Shown piece after piece: positions 40,925 to 50,836 of a stretch of DNA of 64,000 bases. Made by a program: the position numbers and the translations under genes. This DNA comes from Peronospora farinosa (lineage: Eukaryota; Oomycota; Peronosporomycetes; Peronosporales; Peronosporaceae). A model generated the notes under the pieces. The model was not told where the DNA came from and did not search any database. It worked only from the letters and a program-made list of their open reading frames with translations. Numbering within the stretch: the stretch's first letter is position 1; every line of letters begins with the position of its first letter. The stretch lies in assembly GCA_947646735.1 (NCBI GenBank), contig CANTFK010000986.1, forward strand, positions 558,001-622,000. The letters run 5' to 3'.

Positions 40925-43159
40925 ATGTTCCGGAGCAAGACGAAGAAAGATGGCGGCCGTAAACGTCGCGAGGTGGAACTTAAAAGCGATAGTATTGAAG
41001 TTGCTGTATCTGGAAATGTTAATGCTACGTCCTCGGCTGAAATTCCGGTGTCCAACGCTTCGGAAACGACCGAGAACGACCTTTATGTGCTGGACCAATT
41101 ACGTCGCAGTCGCTCTCGAGCTGTTAAGGGTGCTATGACGTTCAACTCGAAGCGTAGAAGCATTAGATCAAGTAAAATCGATGCTATTACTACGGGTTTG
41201 CAGCTGGAAGAGACGGGCCTGCTCTTGAGTTTTGATGATAACGAAAAAAAGACAAAGAAGAGAAAGATACGACCGAATATCGTGGCTTCTAATGATGTAA
41301 AAGTGGATGTAGAGGTAGAATCTCATGGACGTTACTCGGTCGAGATGTTGGCAGCTTTGAGGAGTGAGCAGAGTGTGCTGCTGTCGAGTAACAAAGAGGT
41401 GATTCAGGTAGAAAAAGGAGAGGATGAAGATGTGAAGAAATTGGTGGTAGAAGAAGAGGAGGAGGAAGAAGAGGAGTTTATTGCGCTGGATGGGGAAGAG
41501 AAGATGAAAATGGGACGACGCACGACGAACCGGGTGAATTTTGGAGTACATTTGGAGTGTCTGGGCATCTCCAAGAAGGTTGAAGTGATAGAGGAGATTA
41601 TTTCGGATGGAGGAGACGAAGAGGAGGAACAAAATAGAAGATGGGAGGAAGAACTCATGCGCCGTGGTGGACATCGTGTGCAGCAGCCCTCGGAGACGAA
41701 CGGCAGGCTGGCGCGCGATGGACTGCCGACCTATCCGACAAGAAAGAAAGTGACATGTGTGTCGCTAGGAAATGTACTTGGAAAATTGGAAAAGAGTGTC
41801 GAGTTGACATCGCTTGAAGACCAACTTGCGTTGCGCGAGCTAGCTCGGATTGAAGCCGAGACTGCTTTAATGGAGACGGCGTTGAAACAGCAACAAGAAG
41901 AGCTCCTTACTAGCAGTGAAGAGTTTGAGTTTTTCCAAGAGGTGGAAGATTTTGTAAAAGGCTTGAGCTTTTGTTTACGTGCAAAAGTCCGGGTCATTAC
42001 AGCAATGGAGGAGAAAATATTCGACGATCGTGCTCGACGGGTAAAAGACAAGCAACAAGAAGAGCAGCATGGCATCGCCCAGGAGGTGCAATATTATCTA
42101 AGCTCTGGGAAACTACAGCAAGCCGATATTGTTGGCCTGAATCAGTTGAACCTGCACTCTAGTGGAGACGATACCGATGTGTCATCTGTTCACGACTCTG
42201 ATACTTCTCGTATGCAGAAGTATCAATCGCATTTTACCGAGTCCTACGTAGCCGATCCGCATCATACAGAGGAAGATTTGTTTGCTGATGCAATTAATGA
42301 AATCAACTCGCTCGAGCGTGTGTATAGACGATTTCAGGAGTGGAAGGCAAAGTTCCCTCAAGTGTACAGGGACGTGTACTGCGAATTAGCGCAAGAAAAA
42401 CTTCTTGCCCCATACGTGCAAGCAGAAATGCTCCATTGGGATCCACTGGCAGTGGCAGACGAACAGACACAGCTGGGTAAATCCTGGTCGCTTGACGATT
42501 TTGCTTGGTTTCGAATTTTGCATCAGCACCTAGCTGAATTAGGGGACGGAAGCCGAAAAGGTGAGAACGTTGATGGCCCGATCCTGTATCAGATACGTGA
42601 TGTACTACTTGGAAAGGTTCGTACAGCTATTTCAAGCTATTTTGATCCGTACTCAAGCCTGCAAACGCGCAGCCTGTCGCTGGTGCTGGAAGAAATCAGC
42701 CGACACGGCTATTGTGCACACCTTGAAGCAGCTGTTCAGATCTTGGTGAGCACAGCGCTCGATGCCTTTTCGAGCGAAGCGAAGCGCGCGGTTCTTGTTG
42801 CAATCAATCAACACGCAGCCACGTTATGCGAGGATGTTAACTTGTTTGCCCGTTATCTGCTAGAAAGATTCAACACGCTCCAAGACAATTTGCTCACTCT
42901 CTTCGTGGCTCTTCCCAAAGGAACAATCGCTGCAAGTGGTTTTCGTTGTTTACTTCAAGTACTTTATCAACTCCTCGAGTACGTTCGACAGTGCCAGGAA
43001 ACTCACAAGACACAACTAGTAAAGACGGCTACGCAGATAGTACGACAGCTTTCCGGTTCCTCGTATTTGCTTCAACTTCTATCAGAGCCAAGCCAAGAAC
43101 GTGAACTTATGCACATACTGGAACTGTTCAAGCCATTCCTACAAACCACTACTCAATAG
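40925..43159 (+). CDS. GCFC-domain protein (PAXBP1/GCFC1, plant ILP1-like)
   Basis: A single-exon gene of 744 residues. The N-terminal third is charged and disordered, with basic clusters (SKTKKDGGRKRRE, KKTKKRKIRP) that look like nuclear signals and an acidic run near residue 175. The conserved motif YSVEMLAALRSEQ occurs near 140. A coiled coil (about 280-400) precedes the GCFC domain (about 450-720): AINEINSLERVYRRFQEWKA, YRDVYCELAQEKLLAPYVQ and LHWDPL, then DFAWFRILHQHLAEL. In animals and plants these proteins associate with the spliceosome disassembly factors NTR1/TFIP11 and with chromatin; a splicing-linked nuclear role is inferred. The order and spacing match the family. Confidence 0.85.
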   Translation: MFRSKTKKDGGRKRREVELKSDSIEVAVSGNVNATSSAEIPVSNASETTENDLYVLDQLRRSRSRAVKGAMTFNSKRRSIRSSKIDAITTGLQLEETGLLLSFDDNEKKTKKRKIRPNIVASNDVKVDVEVESHGRYSVEMLAALRSEQSVLLSSNKEVIQVEKGEDEDVKKLVVEEEEEEEEEFIALDGEEKMKMGRRTTNRVNFGVHLECLGISKKVEVIEEIISDGGDEEEEQNRRWEEELMRRGGHRVQQPSETNGRLARDGLPTYPTRKKVTCVSLGNVLGKLEKSVELTSLEDQLALRELARIEAETALMETALKQQQEELLTSSEEFEFFQEVEDFVKGLSFCLRAKVRVITAMEEKIFDDRARRVKDKQQEEQHGIAQEVQYYLSSGKLQQADIVGLNQLNLHSSGDDTDVSSVHDSDTSRMQKYQSHFTESYVADPHHTEEDLFADAINEINSLERVYRRFQEWKAKFPQVYRDVYCELAQEKLLAPYVQAEMLHWDPLAVADEQTQLGKSWSLDDFAWFRILHQHLAELGDGSRKGENVDGPILYQIRDVLLGKVRTAISSYFDPYSSLQTRSLSLVLEEISRHGYCAHLEAAVQILVSTALDAFSSEAKRAVLVAINQHAATLCEDVNLFARYLLERFNTLQDNLLTLFVALPKGTIAASGFRCLLQVLYQLLEYVRQCQETHKTQLVKTATQIVRQLSGSSYLLQLLSEPSQERELMHILELFKPFLQTTTQ

Positions 43160-43226
43160 GAAAACTAACATGGTATTTTTAAGAACTTGCATCTGCCTCG
43201 ACAAAGAATTTGACATCCGAGACAAT

Positions 43227-44708
43227 CTAGCGACGACGACGTTCCTCGTACTCTGCCTGAATCTCTTCGTTCGTCTTGCCCGCAGTCTCTGGCACGAGCT
43301 TGAGTGAGATGAGGTAGAAGATAATGAGCAACGCCGTGAACGGCGCGTAACTCCAATCGCCGAGCCCATCAGCCAAATACGGGTACCCAATGCCGACGAC
43401 GAGATTGCACAACCAATTGACACCAATGCAGACAGACGAAGCACTCGCACGTATCGAGTCGGGAAATATGTCGGCTGTCATGGCCCACACGATCGGACCA
43501 AGCGTGACGCCAAACACCACGACGTAAAGCGCCGTGAAGACGATGGAAAGCGCAGACACATTCACGAGGAAAGCCACGGTCATACCGATAGACATGATGA
43601 TCATACCCATGATACCCCAGAGGATCATGTTGCGATTGCCGAAGCGCGATACCAGCACGCTTGCAAATAAGGCCGGCCAAATGTTGATGGCGTCAATGAC
43701 AAGCGTTCCAATACGCGAGTCCGAGATGCCGGCGTCCGCGAAGATACTTCCAGAGTAGTAGAACACGGCGTTGATACCTGACAGCTGCTGCGTGCAAGAC
43801 AGCAGGAGTGCGCTGCAGAACTGCAAGCGGTACTTGGACGACCAGACCGACTCGGTCGGCGCCACGCTGCTAGAGTATCCGGCCTCGGAAACACTTGACT
43901 GCTTCTTGGGCTCGAGCCAGTTGAGTGCCGTCTGCACGTGCTCCTCGCCATACAGACGTGTAATGACCTGTCTGGCCTCCTCACGACGGCCTTTCATGAG
44001 AAGCCACGCGGGACTCTCCACGGCCAGCTTGGGCGATAGGAGGATGAAGATGCCGCCCAGTACAACAGGGAAGCCGGCTATAAAGCGCCATGAGTCTCCA
44101 TTGTCGGCAAAGAAGAAGCAAATGGGAGGCAACAAGATGCCAATAGTGGTGGCAATCTGCAGTCCCATACCAAGGGAGCTACGGAGATGGGGCGGTGATA
44201 GCTCACTTACATAGGAACCGATGGTGCCAGTGGCGACACCTGAAGAGATTCCTGCGATCCCGCGACCGGCGGCAAATATCCAAATGGTAGGAGACACGGC
44301 CTGAATGATGGCACCACCAATCATGAAGATACAGTTGAGCAGAATGAGCTTCTTGCGGCCGAGCATGTCGCTAAAGTAGCCACAAAGCAGACTACCGACC
44401 ATAGCGCCAAAGATCCACGAGTTTACGGCAAAAATCCACTCGAGTTTCGTGTGGCCGCTAAACAACGTACACGTGCCCGGTACGACGGGACGCGCATTAC
44501 ACTCGGCAGTGTTGTTATAGGAGGAGAGATTGAGCTGTGATGTCGACCATCCGCTCTGAAAGGGCTGCAACAATGCAAGAAACACGCTCGTATAGAGGAT
44601 GCGGTTGGGCTTGATCCGAGCTGCAGCGGCTTTGTTAATATCGTCGTAGGCGACCTCAGCACTGGGCGTCGAAGTCTTGTCGTAAATCTCGACGGGAGCA
44701 GGCGCCAT
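43227..44708 (-). CDS. MFS sugar transporter, copy 1 of an inverted pair
   Basis: A single-exon gene of 493 residues whose protein is identical to the copy at 46264-47745. Twelve membrane helices are recognisable with MFS sugar-porter signatures: GYFSDMLGRKK after helix 2, GRGIAGISSG, SPAWLLMKGR (PESPRWL-like) after helix 6, QQLSGINAVFYYSG in helix 7 and PETAGKTNEEIQ after helix 12. The loop between helices 1 and 2 (AECNARPVVPGTCTLFSG) has two cysteines and is extracellular. It probably imports hexoses across the plasma membrane by proton symport. Compared with copy 2 I see three synonymous differences: a Leu and a Glu codon mid-gene and the final Arg codon. The sequences diverge right after the TAG stop. 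Confidence 0.93.
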   Translation of the reverse strand: MAPAPVEIYDKTSTPSAEVAYDDINKAAAARIKPNRILYTSVFLALLQPFQSGWSTSQLNLSSYNNTAECNARPVVPGTCTLFSGHTKLEWIFAVNSWIFGAMVGSLLCGYFSDMLGRKKLILLNCIFMIGGAIIQAVSPTIWIFAAGRGIAGISSGVATGTIGSYVSELSPPHLRSSLGMGLQIATTIGILLPPICFFFADNGDSWRFIAGFPVVLGGIFILLSPKLAVESPAWLLMKGRREEARQVITRLYGEEHVQTALNWLEPKKQSSVSEAGYSSSVAPTESVWSSKYRLQFCSALLLSCTQQLSGINAVFYYSGSIFADAGISDSRIGTLVIDAINIWPALFASVLVSRFGNRNMILWGIMGMIIMSIGMTVAFLVNVSALSIVFTALYVVVFGVTLGPIVWAMTADIFPDSIRASASSVCIGVNWLCNLVVGIGYPYLADGLGDWSYAPFTALLIIFYLISLKLVPETAGKTNEEIQAEYEERRRR

Positions 44709-44801
44709 GACTGATGGGAATGATAACGGAAGCTGTGATCGATTTGACTTGTGCTGAGTGTGCTTAATTTAGAATGGAAGGACGAAGCAAAGACATGAGT
44801 G
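43227..44801 (-). repeat. Left arm of 1,575-bp inverted repeat
   Basis: The reverse complement of this arm matches 46171-47745 almost exactly, covering the transporter CDS and about 93 bp upstream of its ATG. Similarity ends abruptly after TAGAT on the 3' side and fades upstream of CAYTCATGTC, where only short matches (cgacagcaa) remain. Confidence 0.93.
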
Positions 44802-46170
44802 GTCTGCTTTAGTGTTGAACTTGCTGTCGTTGATGCTGGAACGGTCGCTACCCCTTTATTCTGATGCATTGGTGCTTGGGGTCTATAGCTACGGAAGGAA
44901 GTACGACGTTTGTATCAGATTGGACGTCTCGGAACCGTTTTCTGTGCTCGATCTTTGCAGTTTCCATCTCTTTGCACGAACTTGTACACAACGAAGCCAT
45001 TCGATTCCTGTTTCGGTTGGCTAGCAGGCGTTCGGCCGTGGATCACCACTGGACTCTTGGTTAAAATTTATTCTCACATAGAGGAGGCTTTGGGTGATGG
45101 CGGACTGGTCTGAAGGTTGAAGTACAAGAATTTTGAGAATCTTTGAGCTGTAGTGCACTACTCTATCGTTAAGGTGCCCGTCAATGTCGTGGGTGGTTGT
45201 ATGATGATCGCTTCAGCTTCAACATTGATTAGCTATCACATTGAGAATGAAAAGAGTGTACGGGTACTTGGTGTCATTTCATACGGATGTCGCAAAGCCG
45301 AACATGACGAAGCTTCGGTATCCAGGCAACACTTTTTTGATTACATGTACACCTGTACTAGCTTCGAAAGCACACGAAGCCTTAGGGGCAAAACCGACAT
45401 CAACTTTCTTACGGCGTCAGCGGTAATCTGGACCTAATGTCATCACCTCGAATCTGATACTTGGCCGTTTTCTAAGCGGGAACAATTCTTGTATGTACGT
45501 ACTTGTTGCACTGAAGCTTGCGTCACATTAGCGCAAAGCTTTGCAGTACAGAAGGGATTCTACGGAAAGTGTTGTATGTACCTGGACCCTTCACATCAAT
45601 CCGTACAGTATGCACAAGTAACTTGATTATCTAAAAAGAGGTAAGAAGCACCTCCTGGGATTGGCTTCATTATAAGCAAATTGCAACTACGACTACAGAA
45701 TTCGAAACATGGTGTCATATTATCGTCGCATGTTGATTCTGTTGTTGCTTGCCAGCTCACCTATAAAACTCTCTCTCGATACTACTGTATCATTGTTGTT
45801 TATCTGATCCTATAGATCCAGCTCCTTTTGCCAAATATTGGCCCATTGTTCCTTCGATCTTTTCATAACGTTCTAAAATTTAGCCTACGCTGGTCTGGAC
45901 AGCACAGCTGGCGTGAAGTTTGCAACTAGCCGTTGTTAACAACTGCTGGCATCTATGCTGAGCTTGATCTATAAAAAATGGATCAGTTTTTACCAGCTTG
46001 AACCTTCGAGGCGAGTAGGTTAATTTGCATTCGGACACGTATAGACGGAGAACTGCCGTCTGAGCACTGGAATGATGGTGCAGGCTGCTACCAACCTCCT
46101 CTCGGAGACCAGGGACTGCAAATCAACTCGACAGCAACGATATCGAATTCTGCAGGTGATCCATCATCTT
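44802..46170. other. Spacer between inverted transporter copies
   Basis: 1,369 bp between the divergent transporter copies, containing both promoters. Short frames (for example 95 codons at 45153-45437) have no recognisable content. A ctataaaactctctctcg string near 45752 could be a TATA/CT promoter element. No further repeat was seen. Confidence 0.5.
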
Positions 46171-47745
46171 CATTCATGTCTTTGCTTCGTCCTTCCATTC
46201 TAAATTAAGCACACTCAGCACAAGTCAAATCGATCACAGCTTCCGTTATCATTCCCATCAGTCATGGCGCCTGCTCCCGTCGAGATTTACGACAAGACTT
46301 CGACGCCCAGTGCTGAGGTCGCCTACGACGATATTAACAAAGCCGCTGCAGCTCGGATCAAGCCCAACCGCATCCTCTATACGAGCGTGTTTCTTGCATT
46401 GTTGCAGCCCTTTCAGAGCGGATGGTCGACATCACAGCTCAATCTCTCCTCCTATAACAACACTGCCGAGTGTAATGCGCGTCCCGTCGTACCGGGCACG
46501 TGTACGTTGTTTAGCGGCCACACGAAACTCGAGTGGATTTTTGCCGTAAACTCGTGGATCTTTGGCGCTATGGTCGGTAGTCTGCTTTGTGGCTACTTTA
46601 GCGACATGCTCGGCCGCAAGAAGCTCATTCTGCTCAACTGTATCTTCATGATTGGTGGTGCCATCATTCAGGCCGTGTCTCCTACCATTTGGATATTTGC
46701 CGCCGGTCGCGGAATCGCTGGAATCTCTTCAGGTGTCGCCACTGGCACCATTGGTTCCTATGTAAGTGAGCTATCACCGCCCCATCTCCGTAGCTCCCTT
46801 GGTATGGGACTGCAGATTGCCACCACTATTGGCATCTTGTTGCCTCCCATTTGCTTCTTCTTTGCCGACAATGGAGACTCATGGCGCTTTATAGCCGGCT
46901 TCCCTGTTGTACTGGGCGGCATCTTCATCCTCCTATCGCCCAAGCTGGCCGTGGAGAGTCCCGCGTGGCTTCTGATGAAAGGCCGTCGTGAGGAGGCCAG
47001 ACAGGTCATTACACGTCTGTATGGCGAAGAGCACGTGCAGACGGCACTCAACTGGCTCGAGCCCAAGAAGCAGTCAAGTGTTTCCGAGGCCGGATACTCT
47101 AGCAGCGTGGCGCCGACCGAGTCGGTCTGGTCGTCCAAGTACCGCTTGCAGTTCTGCAGCGCACTCCTGCTGTCTTGCACGCAGCAGCTGTCAGGTATCA
47201 ACGCCGTGTTCTACTACTCTGGAAGTATCTTCGCGGACGCCGGCATCTCGGACTCGCGTATTGGAACGCTTGTCATTGACGCCATCAACATTTGGCCGGC
47301 CTTATTTGCAAGCGTGCTGGTATCGCGCTTCGGCAATCGCAACATGATCCTCTGGGGTATCATGGGTATGATCATCATGTCTATCGGTATGACCGTGGCT
47401 TTCCTCGTGAATGTGTCTGCGCTTTCCATCGTCTTCACGGCGCTTTACGTCGTGGTGTTTGGCGTCACGCTTGGTCCGATCGTGTGGGCCATGACAGCCG
47501 ACATATTTCCCGACTCGATACGTGCGAGTGCTTCGTCTGTCTGCATTGGTGTCAATTGGTTGTGCAATCTCGTCGTCGGCATTGGGTACCCGTATTTGGC
47601 TGATGGGCTCGGCGATTGGAGTTACGCGCCGTTCACGGCGTTGCTCATTATCTTCTACCTCATCTCACTCAAGCTCGTGCCAGAGACTGCGGGCAAGACG
47701 AACGAAGAGATTCAGGCAGAGTACGAGGAACGTCGTCGTCGTTAG
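46171..47745 (+). repeat. Right arm of 1,575-bp inverted repeat
   Basis: The counterpart of 43227-44801. Both arms are exactly 1,575 bp by the boundaries I can place, so no indels separate them. Confidence 0.93.
46264..47745 (+). CDS. MFS sugar transporter, copy 2 of an inverted pair
   Basis: 493 residues, the same protein as copy 1, with all sugar-porter motifs intact and transcribed away from it. Because the first 93 bp upstream are also shared, the core promoter and 5' UTR are the same in both copies, while 3' UTRs and distal promoters differ. Copies may therefore be dosage-redundant or differently regulated at a distance. Confidence 0.93.
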   Translation: MAPAPVEIYDKTSTPSAEVAYDDINKAAAARIKPNRILYTSVFLALLQPFQSGWSTSQLNLSSYNNTAECNARPVVPGTCTLFSGHTKLEWIFAVNSWIFGAMVGSLLCGYFSDMLGRKKLILLNCIFMIGGAIIQAVSPTIWIFAAGRGIAGISSGVATGTIGSYVSELSPPHLRSSLGMGLQIATTIGILLPPICFFFADNGDSWRFIAGFPVVLGGIFILLSPKLAVESPAWLLMKGRREEARQVITRLYGEEHVQTALNWLEPKKQSSVSEAGYSSSVAPTESVWSSKYRLQFCSALLLSCTQQLSGINAVFYYSGSIFADAGISDSRIGTLVIDAINIWPALFASVLVSRFGNRNMILWGIMGMIIMSIGMTVAFLVNVSALSIVFTALYVVVFGVTLGPIVWAMTADIFPDSIRASASSVCIGVNWLCNLVVGIGYPYLADGLGDWSYAPFTALLIIFYLISLKLVPETAGKTNEEIQAEYEERRRR

Positions 47746-47914
47746 ATCATTCACTTTGTAATGTCTTTATACATGATAAAGTAAGAAAACGTCTTCCAAT
47801 TGTCCATTTCAGAACTGGTGTCCTCTTTCGACAATCGTGTCCTATTGTGTTGTACCAACATCGTCTCATTTCATCATAGGACGTTTTTCTATTGTCTACA
47901 GTACCGTTATAGTG

Positions 47915-48121
47915 ATGGACCTGATTGGTGACGAACGTGTCGTTAGTGGCACCGTAAAGCGTGCGTATCCATTACAGTTACTACATCGGACATGTGGTAC
48001 TACCTCTTTAGGTGGCGGAGAATTGGGCACATTTGGTCCTGGCGTGGGGCCATGCGGACGGGACGCATCAGAATTGACGGCTGTCGTAGTGGAAAACCAT
48101 ATCCTTCTTTGCTACAAATAG
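47915..48121 (+). CDS. Small hypothetical ORF, 68 codons
   Basis: ATG-initiated frame beginning MDLIGDERVVSGTVKRAYPL, with a Gly-rich middle and ending ENHILLCYK. Its composition is protein-like but no family is recognised. It could be the first exon of a gene continuing at 48381. Confidence 0.25.
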   Translation: MDLIGDERVVSGTVKRAYPLQLLHRTCGTTSLGGGELGTFGPGVGPCGRDASELTAVVVENHILLCYK

Positions 48122-48380
48122 TTAGTTGATCTAGTTGTGCTACAATTGACCATTCGTTCTTCATCTTTTTTTCATGTGACTACAAGTTCTCCTTAACTAT
48201 CTGATGTTGTTTTGGGATAAAGCACGCATGACGTTCAAGATTTGTGTGGTGTTTTTCTATGACCAGTGGGCGATCAAGATGCAGTTTTTGAAACGTCATG
48301 CAAGTGTCAAGATGGTTTTGGTCTAGAAGTATCCAATGCTTTCGGAGAAATAATCTATTGTCGTTGTTGTTGTTGCTGTC

Positions 48381-48713
48381 ATGCTGCAGTATAAACTTTG
48401 GATTCGTGGACGTGGGGTTGTAGCGTTACAGTGGGAAGCTGGAGCTGAGACGGAAGAACGCGTGCAGTGTGTTGTTGTGGCGGAGAGGAATATTTTGAAG
48501 AAGGCATTGGAAAGACAACCACAGTTGTTTACGTTTCCCCATAGTTTGAAGATTGAGGTGACGTACGAGGAACCTCAGCGCTTGCCGACTTCGGATCAAT
48601 TGCGCTACCTTCCATCGAAAACGATTACTACCCGGGACTTGCACTCTGGTTTGCTCGAAGAACTATTGGGAAACCCTGGATATTGTAGAGTGGCTAATGA
48701 GATGTGCTTGTGA
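48381..48713 (+). CDS. Hypothetical protein, 110 codons
   Basis: ATG-initiated frame beginning MLQYKLWIRGRGVVALQWEA, with a beta-like first half and a charged second half (PTSDQLRYLPSKTITTRDLH). It ends 66 bp before the POT1 start. No domain is recognised. The balanced composition suggests real coding sequence, possibly with the ORF at 47915 as an upstream exon. Confidence 0.35.
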   Translation: MLQYKLWIRGRGVVALQWEAGAETEERVQCVVVAERNILKKALERQPQLFTFPHSLKIEVTYEEPQRLPTSDQLRYLPSKTITTRDLHSGLLEELLGNPGYCRVANEMCL

Positions 48714-48778
48714 TGTAGCAACACCTACCTGGCAAACTGTGGTTCAAGCTCAGGCACTACCGAACAAGGTAGAATGCA

Positions 48779-50723
48779 ATGACAGTCGAAAGCGTTCTGG
48801 TGAGCAAGTAAGTTATCGTATCATGTTTTTGTGTGCAACAGAAGCTCAACCGTGGACAACGCACGCTTAGTGAAGCAAGAACGACATCATCCGCGTATCG
48901 GTATTCGCCCTTGGCCGAGTTGGTATCCGGACATGCTGACATTTACGGCGTTGTCGTTAATATAACGCTTCCCAAGAAAACTGCTGGACGTGATATGGTC
49001 GTAAGTATCTGTTGAACAATTGGAAAGACCGACATGCTGAGCTACTGGGTTGCTGTGGAGTCTCACTGCTGACTTGGACATTTGGCTCAGATGACTGTGA
49101 GTGTGACGGATGAAAGTTGCTCTACACGCGCTGACGCTATCCAGATCAATGTGTTCTACCCTACCATTGCTCAAATGCCTAAGATCAAGGTATGCAAACG
49201 TCTTGAAAATACCCAGCAGCTTGTCATTGCTGCGACTGACCATGTTCTGAATCGTAGTATATTGGAGACATCATCCGTTTTCACAAAGTCAAAGTCCAGG
49301 AATACCAAGGCAACATTCAAGGCCTCAGTCTGTAAGTACATCCGATTCTCGTAAACGAACCCAGTCTGTCACTCATTATGCGCTTGGCCATACGACAGAC
49401 CACGTATAACACGGCACCTTGTTCTTCGGGAAAGTGATGACGGAAAACTCGAGCAGCTAACATGCTCGAAAACATGGACCTTCGAATCTTCAGATGTAGA
49501 GCGTACGCGTCAACTTCAGTAAGTTCCTCCTCAGATTGTCTTGTTTTCATAGTGTGCATCCACTTTGTTGACGCGTAGTGCTACGCTCAAAGGAAATGGG
49601 CTAGGAAGAGTTTGGCCGAGGATACTACTTTACCTCAAGGATGTTCACAGGCACCGAAGCTGCTTACCGAACTGAAGTCCGCAGAAGGTTTTATTGACCT
49701 CGTGGTACGCGTCTTACATTTGGATGACAGCGAAGAGCCAACTCGAGTAATTATTTGGGACGGTTCAGGAAACATGGCCGAGTCAGATCGGACTCTAGTT
49801 TGTGCCTTACAGAAAGAAGGCGCTGGTGTGCCGGCCAACGGGATTCTGAAAGAAGTCATCATGTCGTCCTGCTGGTCTGTTCTGCGTGATATGGGATTCG
49901 TCGACGGAATGCTCACACACTGGTGTCGCTTCCGCAATCTAGCAGTGGGAAAAGATGAGCCCATTACCGGGGCTACTATAGCTCTAGCAAGAAACGAGAT
50001 CCTTCGGTTTCGGGAGGTGACATCACTTGTGATGATGCCTGAGTACATGCCGGAAGTGCAATGCCGTCTCTCATTAGCGAGCAAGCTTAACTCTGATAAA
50101 GTTATCCGTGTCCAACCACGTGCGCTTACCCCAGCTGAGACACATCGTCCAAGTCAAAGCCAACGATCTCTCTCGGATAGCCCCGTCAAGGTTACTACCG
50201 TCATCCCCGTTCGTATCCAAAACAATGTACCGGTGACTCCGCTGCGAGAGATCATGAACTCCCGACAAACCCCTCGGAAATTTCATTGCTGTGCTCGTGT
50301 CCGCAGCATTTGGCCATCGGATGTTGAAAAGATCTGCAAGCCCAAGCCTGGGAAAAGTGGCGAGTCCGTTTATACCTTCGCTTTGACAGTCGAAGAAGGT
50401 TGTGATTCCCTGAACCTAATTGTGTACGGCAAAGATGCGGTAAGTGAACGCTCCCAATCATGAGTCAAATAGAACTTACATGACTAGACTTGTCTTTACA
50501 GGAACACTTTCTTCACGGCATTCCACCATGTGATCTCAGCAAAAGTACCAACTCCAAGGCATTATTGAAGAACCGCCTCGGTGCGCTGTTGGACGCTCCC
50601 AACGCTTTCCATTGGTGCATCAAGTCCTATACAGTGTCGTTGCCACCGGCTACTAGAAATTCTGATGGTCCAACAACCGCGATTCGTTATCGCTTGTTCG
50701 ACACACTGCTTCAATGCTTGTAA
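48779..50723 (+). CDS. POT1: Protection of telomeres protein 1 (POT1), two OB folds
   Basis: Seven exons join in phase: 48779-48799, 48842-49000, 49091-49189, 49258-49331, 49399-49518, 49593-50439 and 50502-50723, giving 513 residues. OB1 starts at YRYSPLAELVSGHADIYGVV, matching the POT1 YTPL-x-x-L-x-x-G-x-x-x-x-x-YGVV signature, and continues with MTVSVTDES and DIIRFHKVKVQEYQGN. The region KWARKSLAED plus VVRVLHLDDSEEPTRVIIWD matches the OB2 start. A third module includes KFHCCARVRSIWP and ends near RYRLFDTLLQCL. POT1 binds the single-stranded 3' telomeric overhang and controls telomerase access and checkpoint signalling. The first exon (7 codons) and its 42-nt intron are uncertain; translation may start elsewhere. 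The gene converges on ATG9, 113 bp away. Confidence 0.85.
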
Positions 50724-50836
50724 CTCATGTGTGTCATGGTGGTGGTGGAGCTAAGACCGTTTTCTGTGGAGAAATGAGACAAAAGTTTTTTTGATGTATT
50801 GAAATGCAACAAGTGAATATTATTTACCTCACTCAC

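Larger units (their letters stand above)
47746..48778. other. Region between transporter copy 2 and POT1
   Basis: About 1 kb with no confident gene. Two short ATG frames are listed separately as possible exons. The segment 48122-48380 is AT- and T-rich and looks like intron or intergenic DNA. Confidence 0.4.

Noticed and set aside
46145..46165. String gatatcgaattctgcagg resembling a cloning-vector polylinker next to the right transporter arm
   Set aside because: It lacks a base of the common polylinker, the surrounding sequence is ordinary, and weak homology to the left copy continues across this area (cgacagcaa), so natural sequence is more likely than vector.
43369..47603. Several antisense frames over 100 codons within both transporter genes
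   Set aside because: They mirror each other because the genes are near-identical copies; codon structure fits the transporter frame and the antisense products have no recognisable content.
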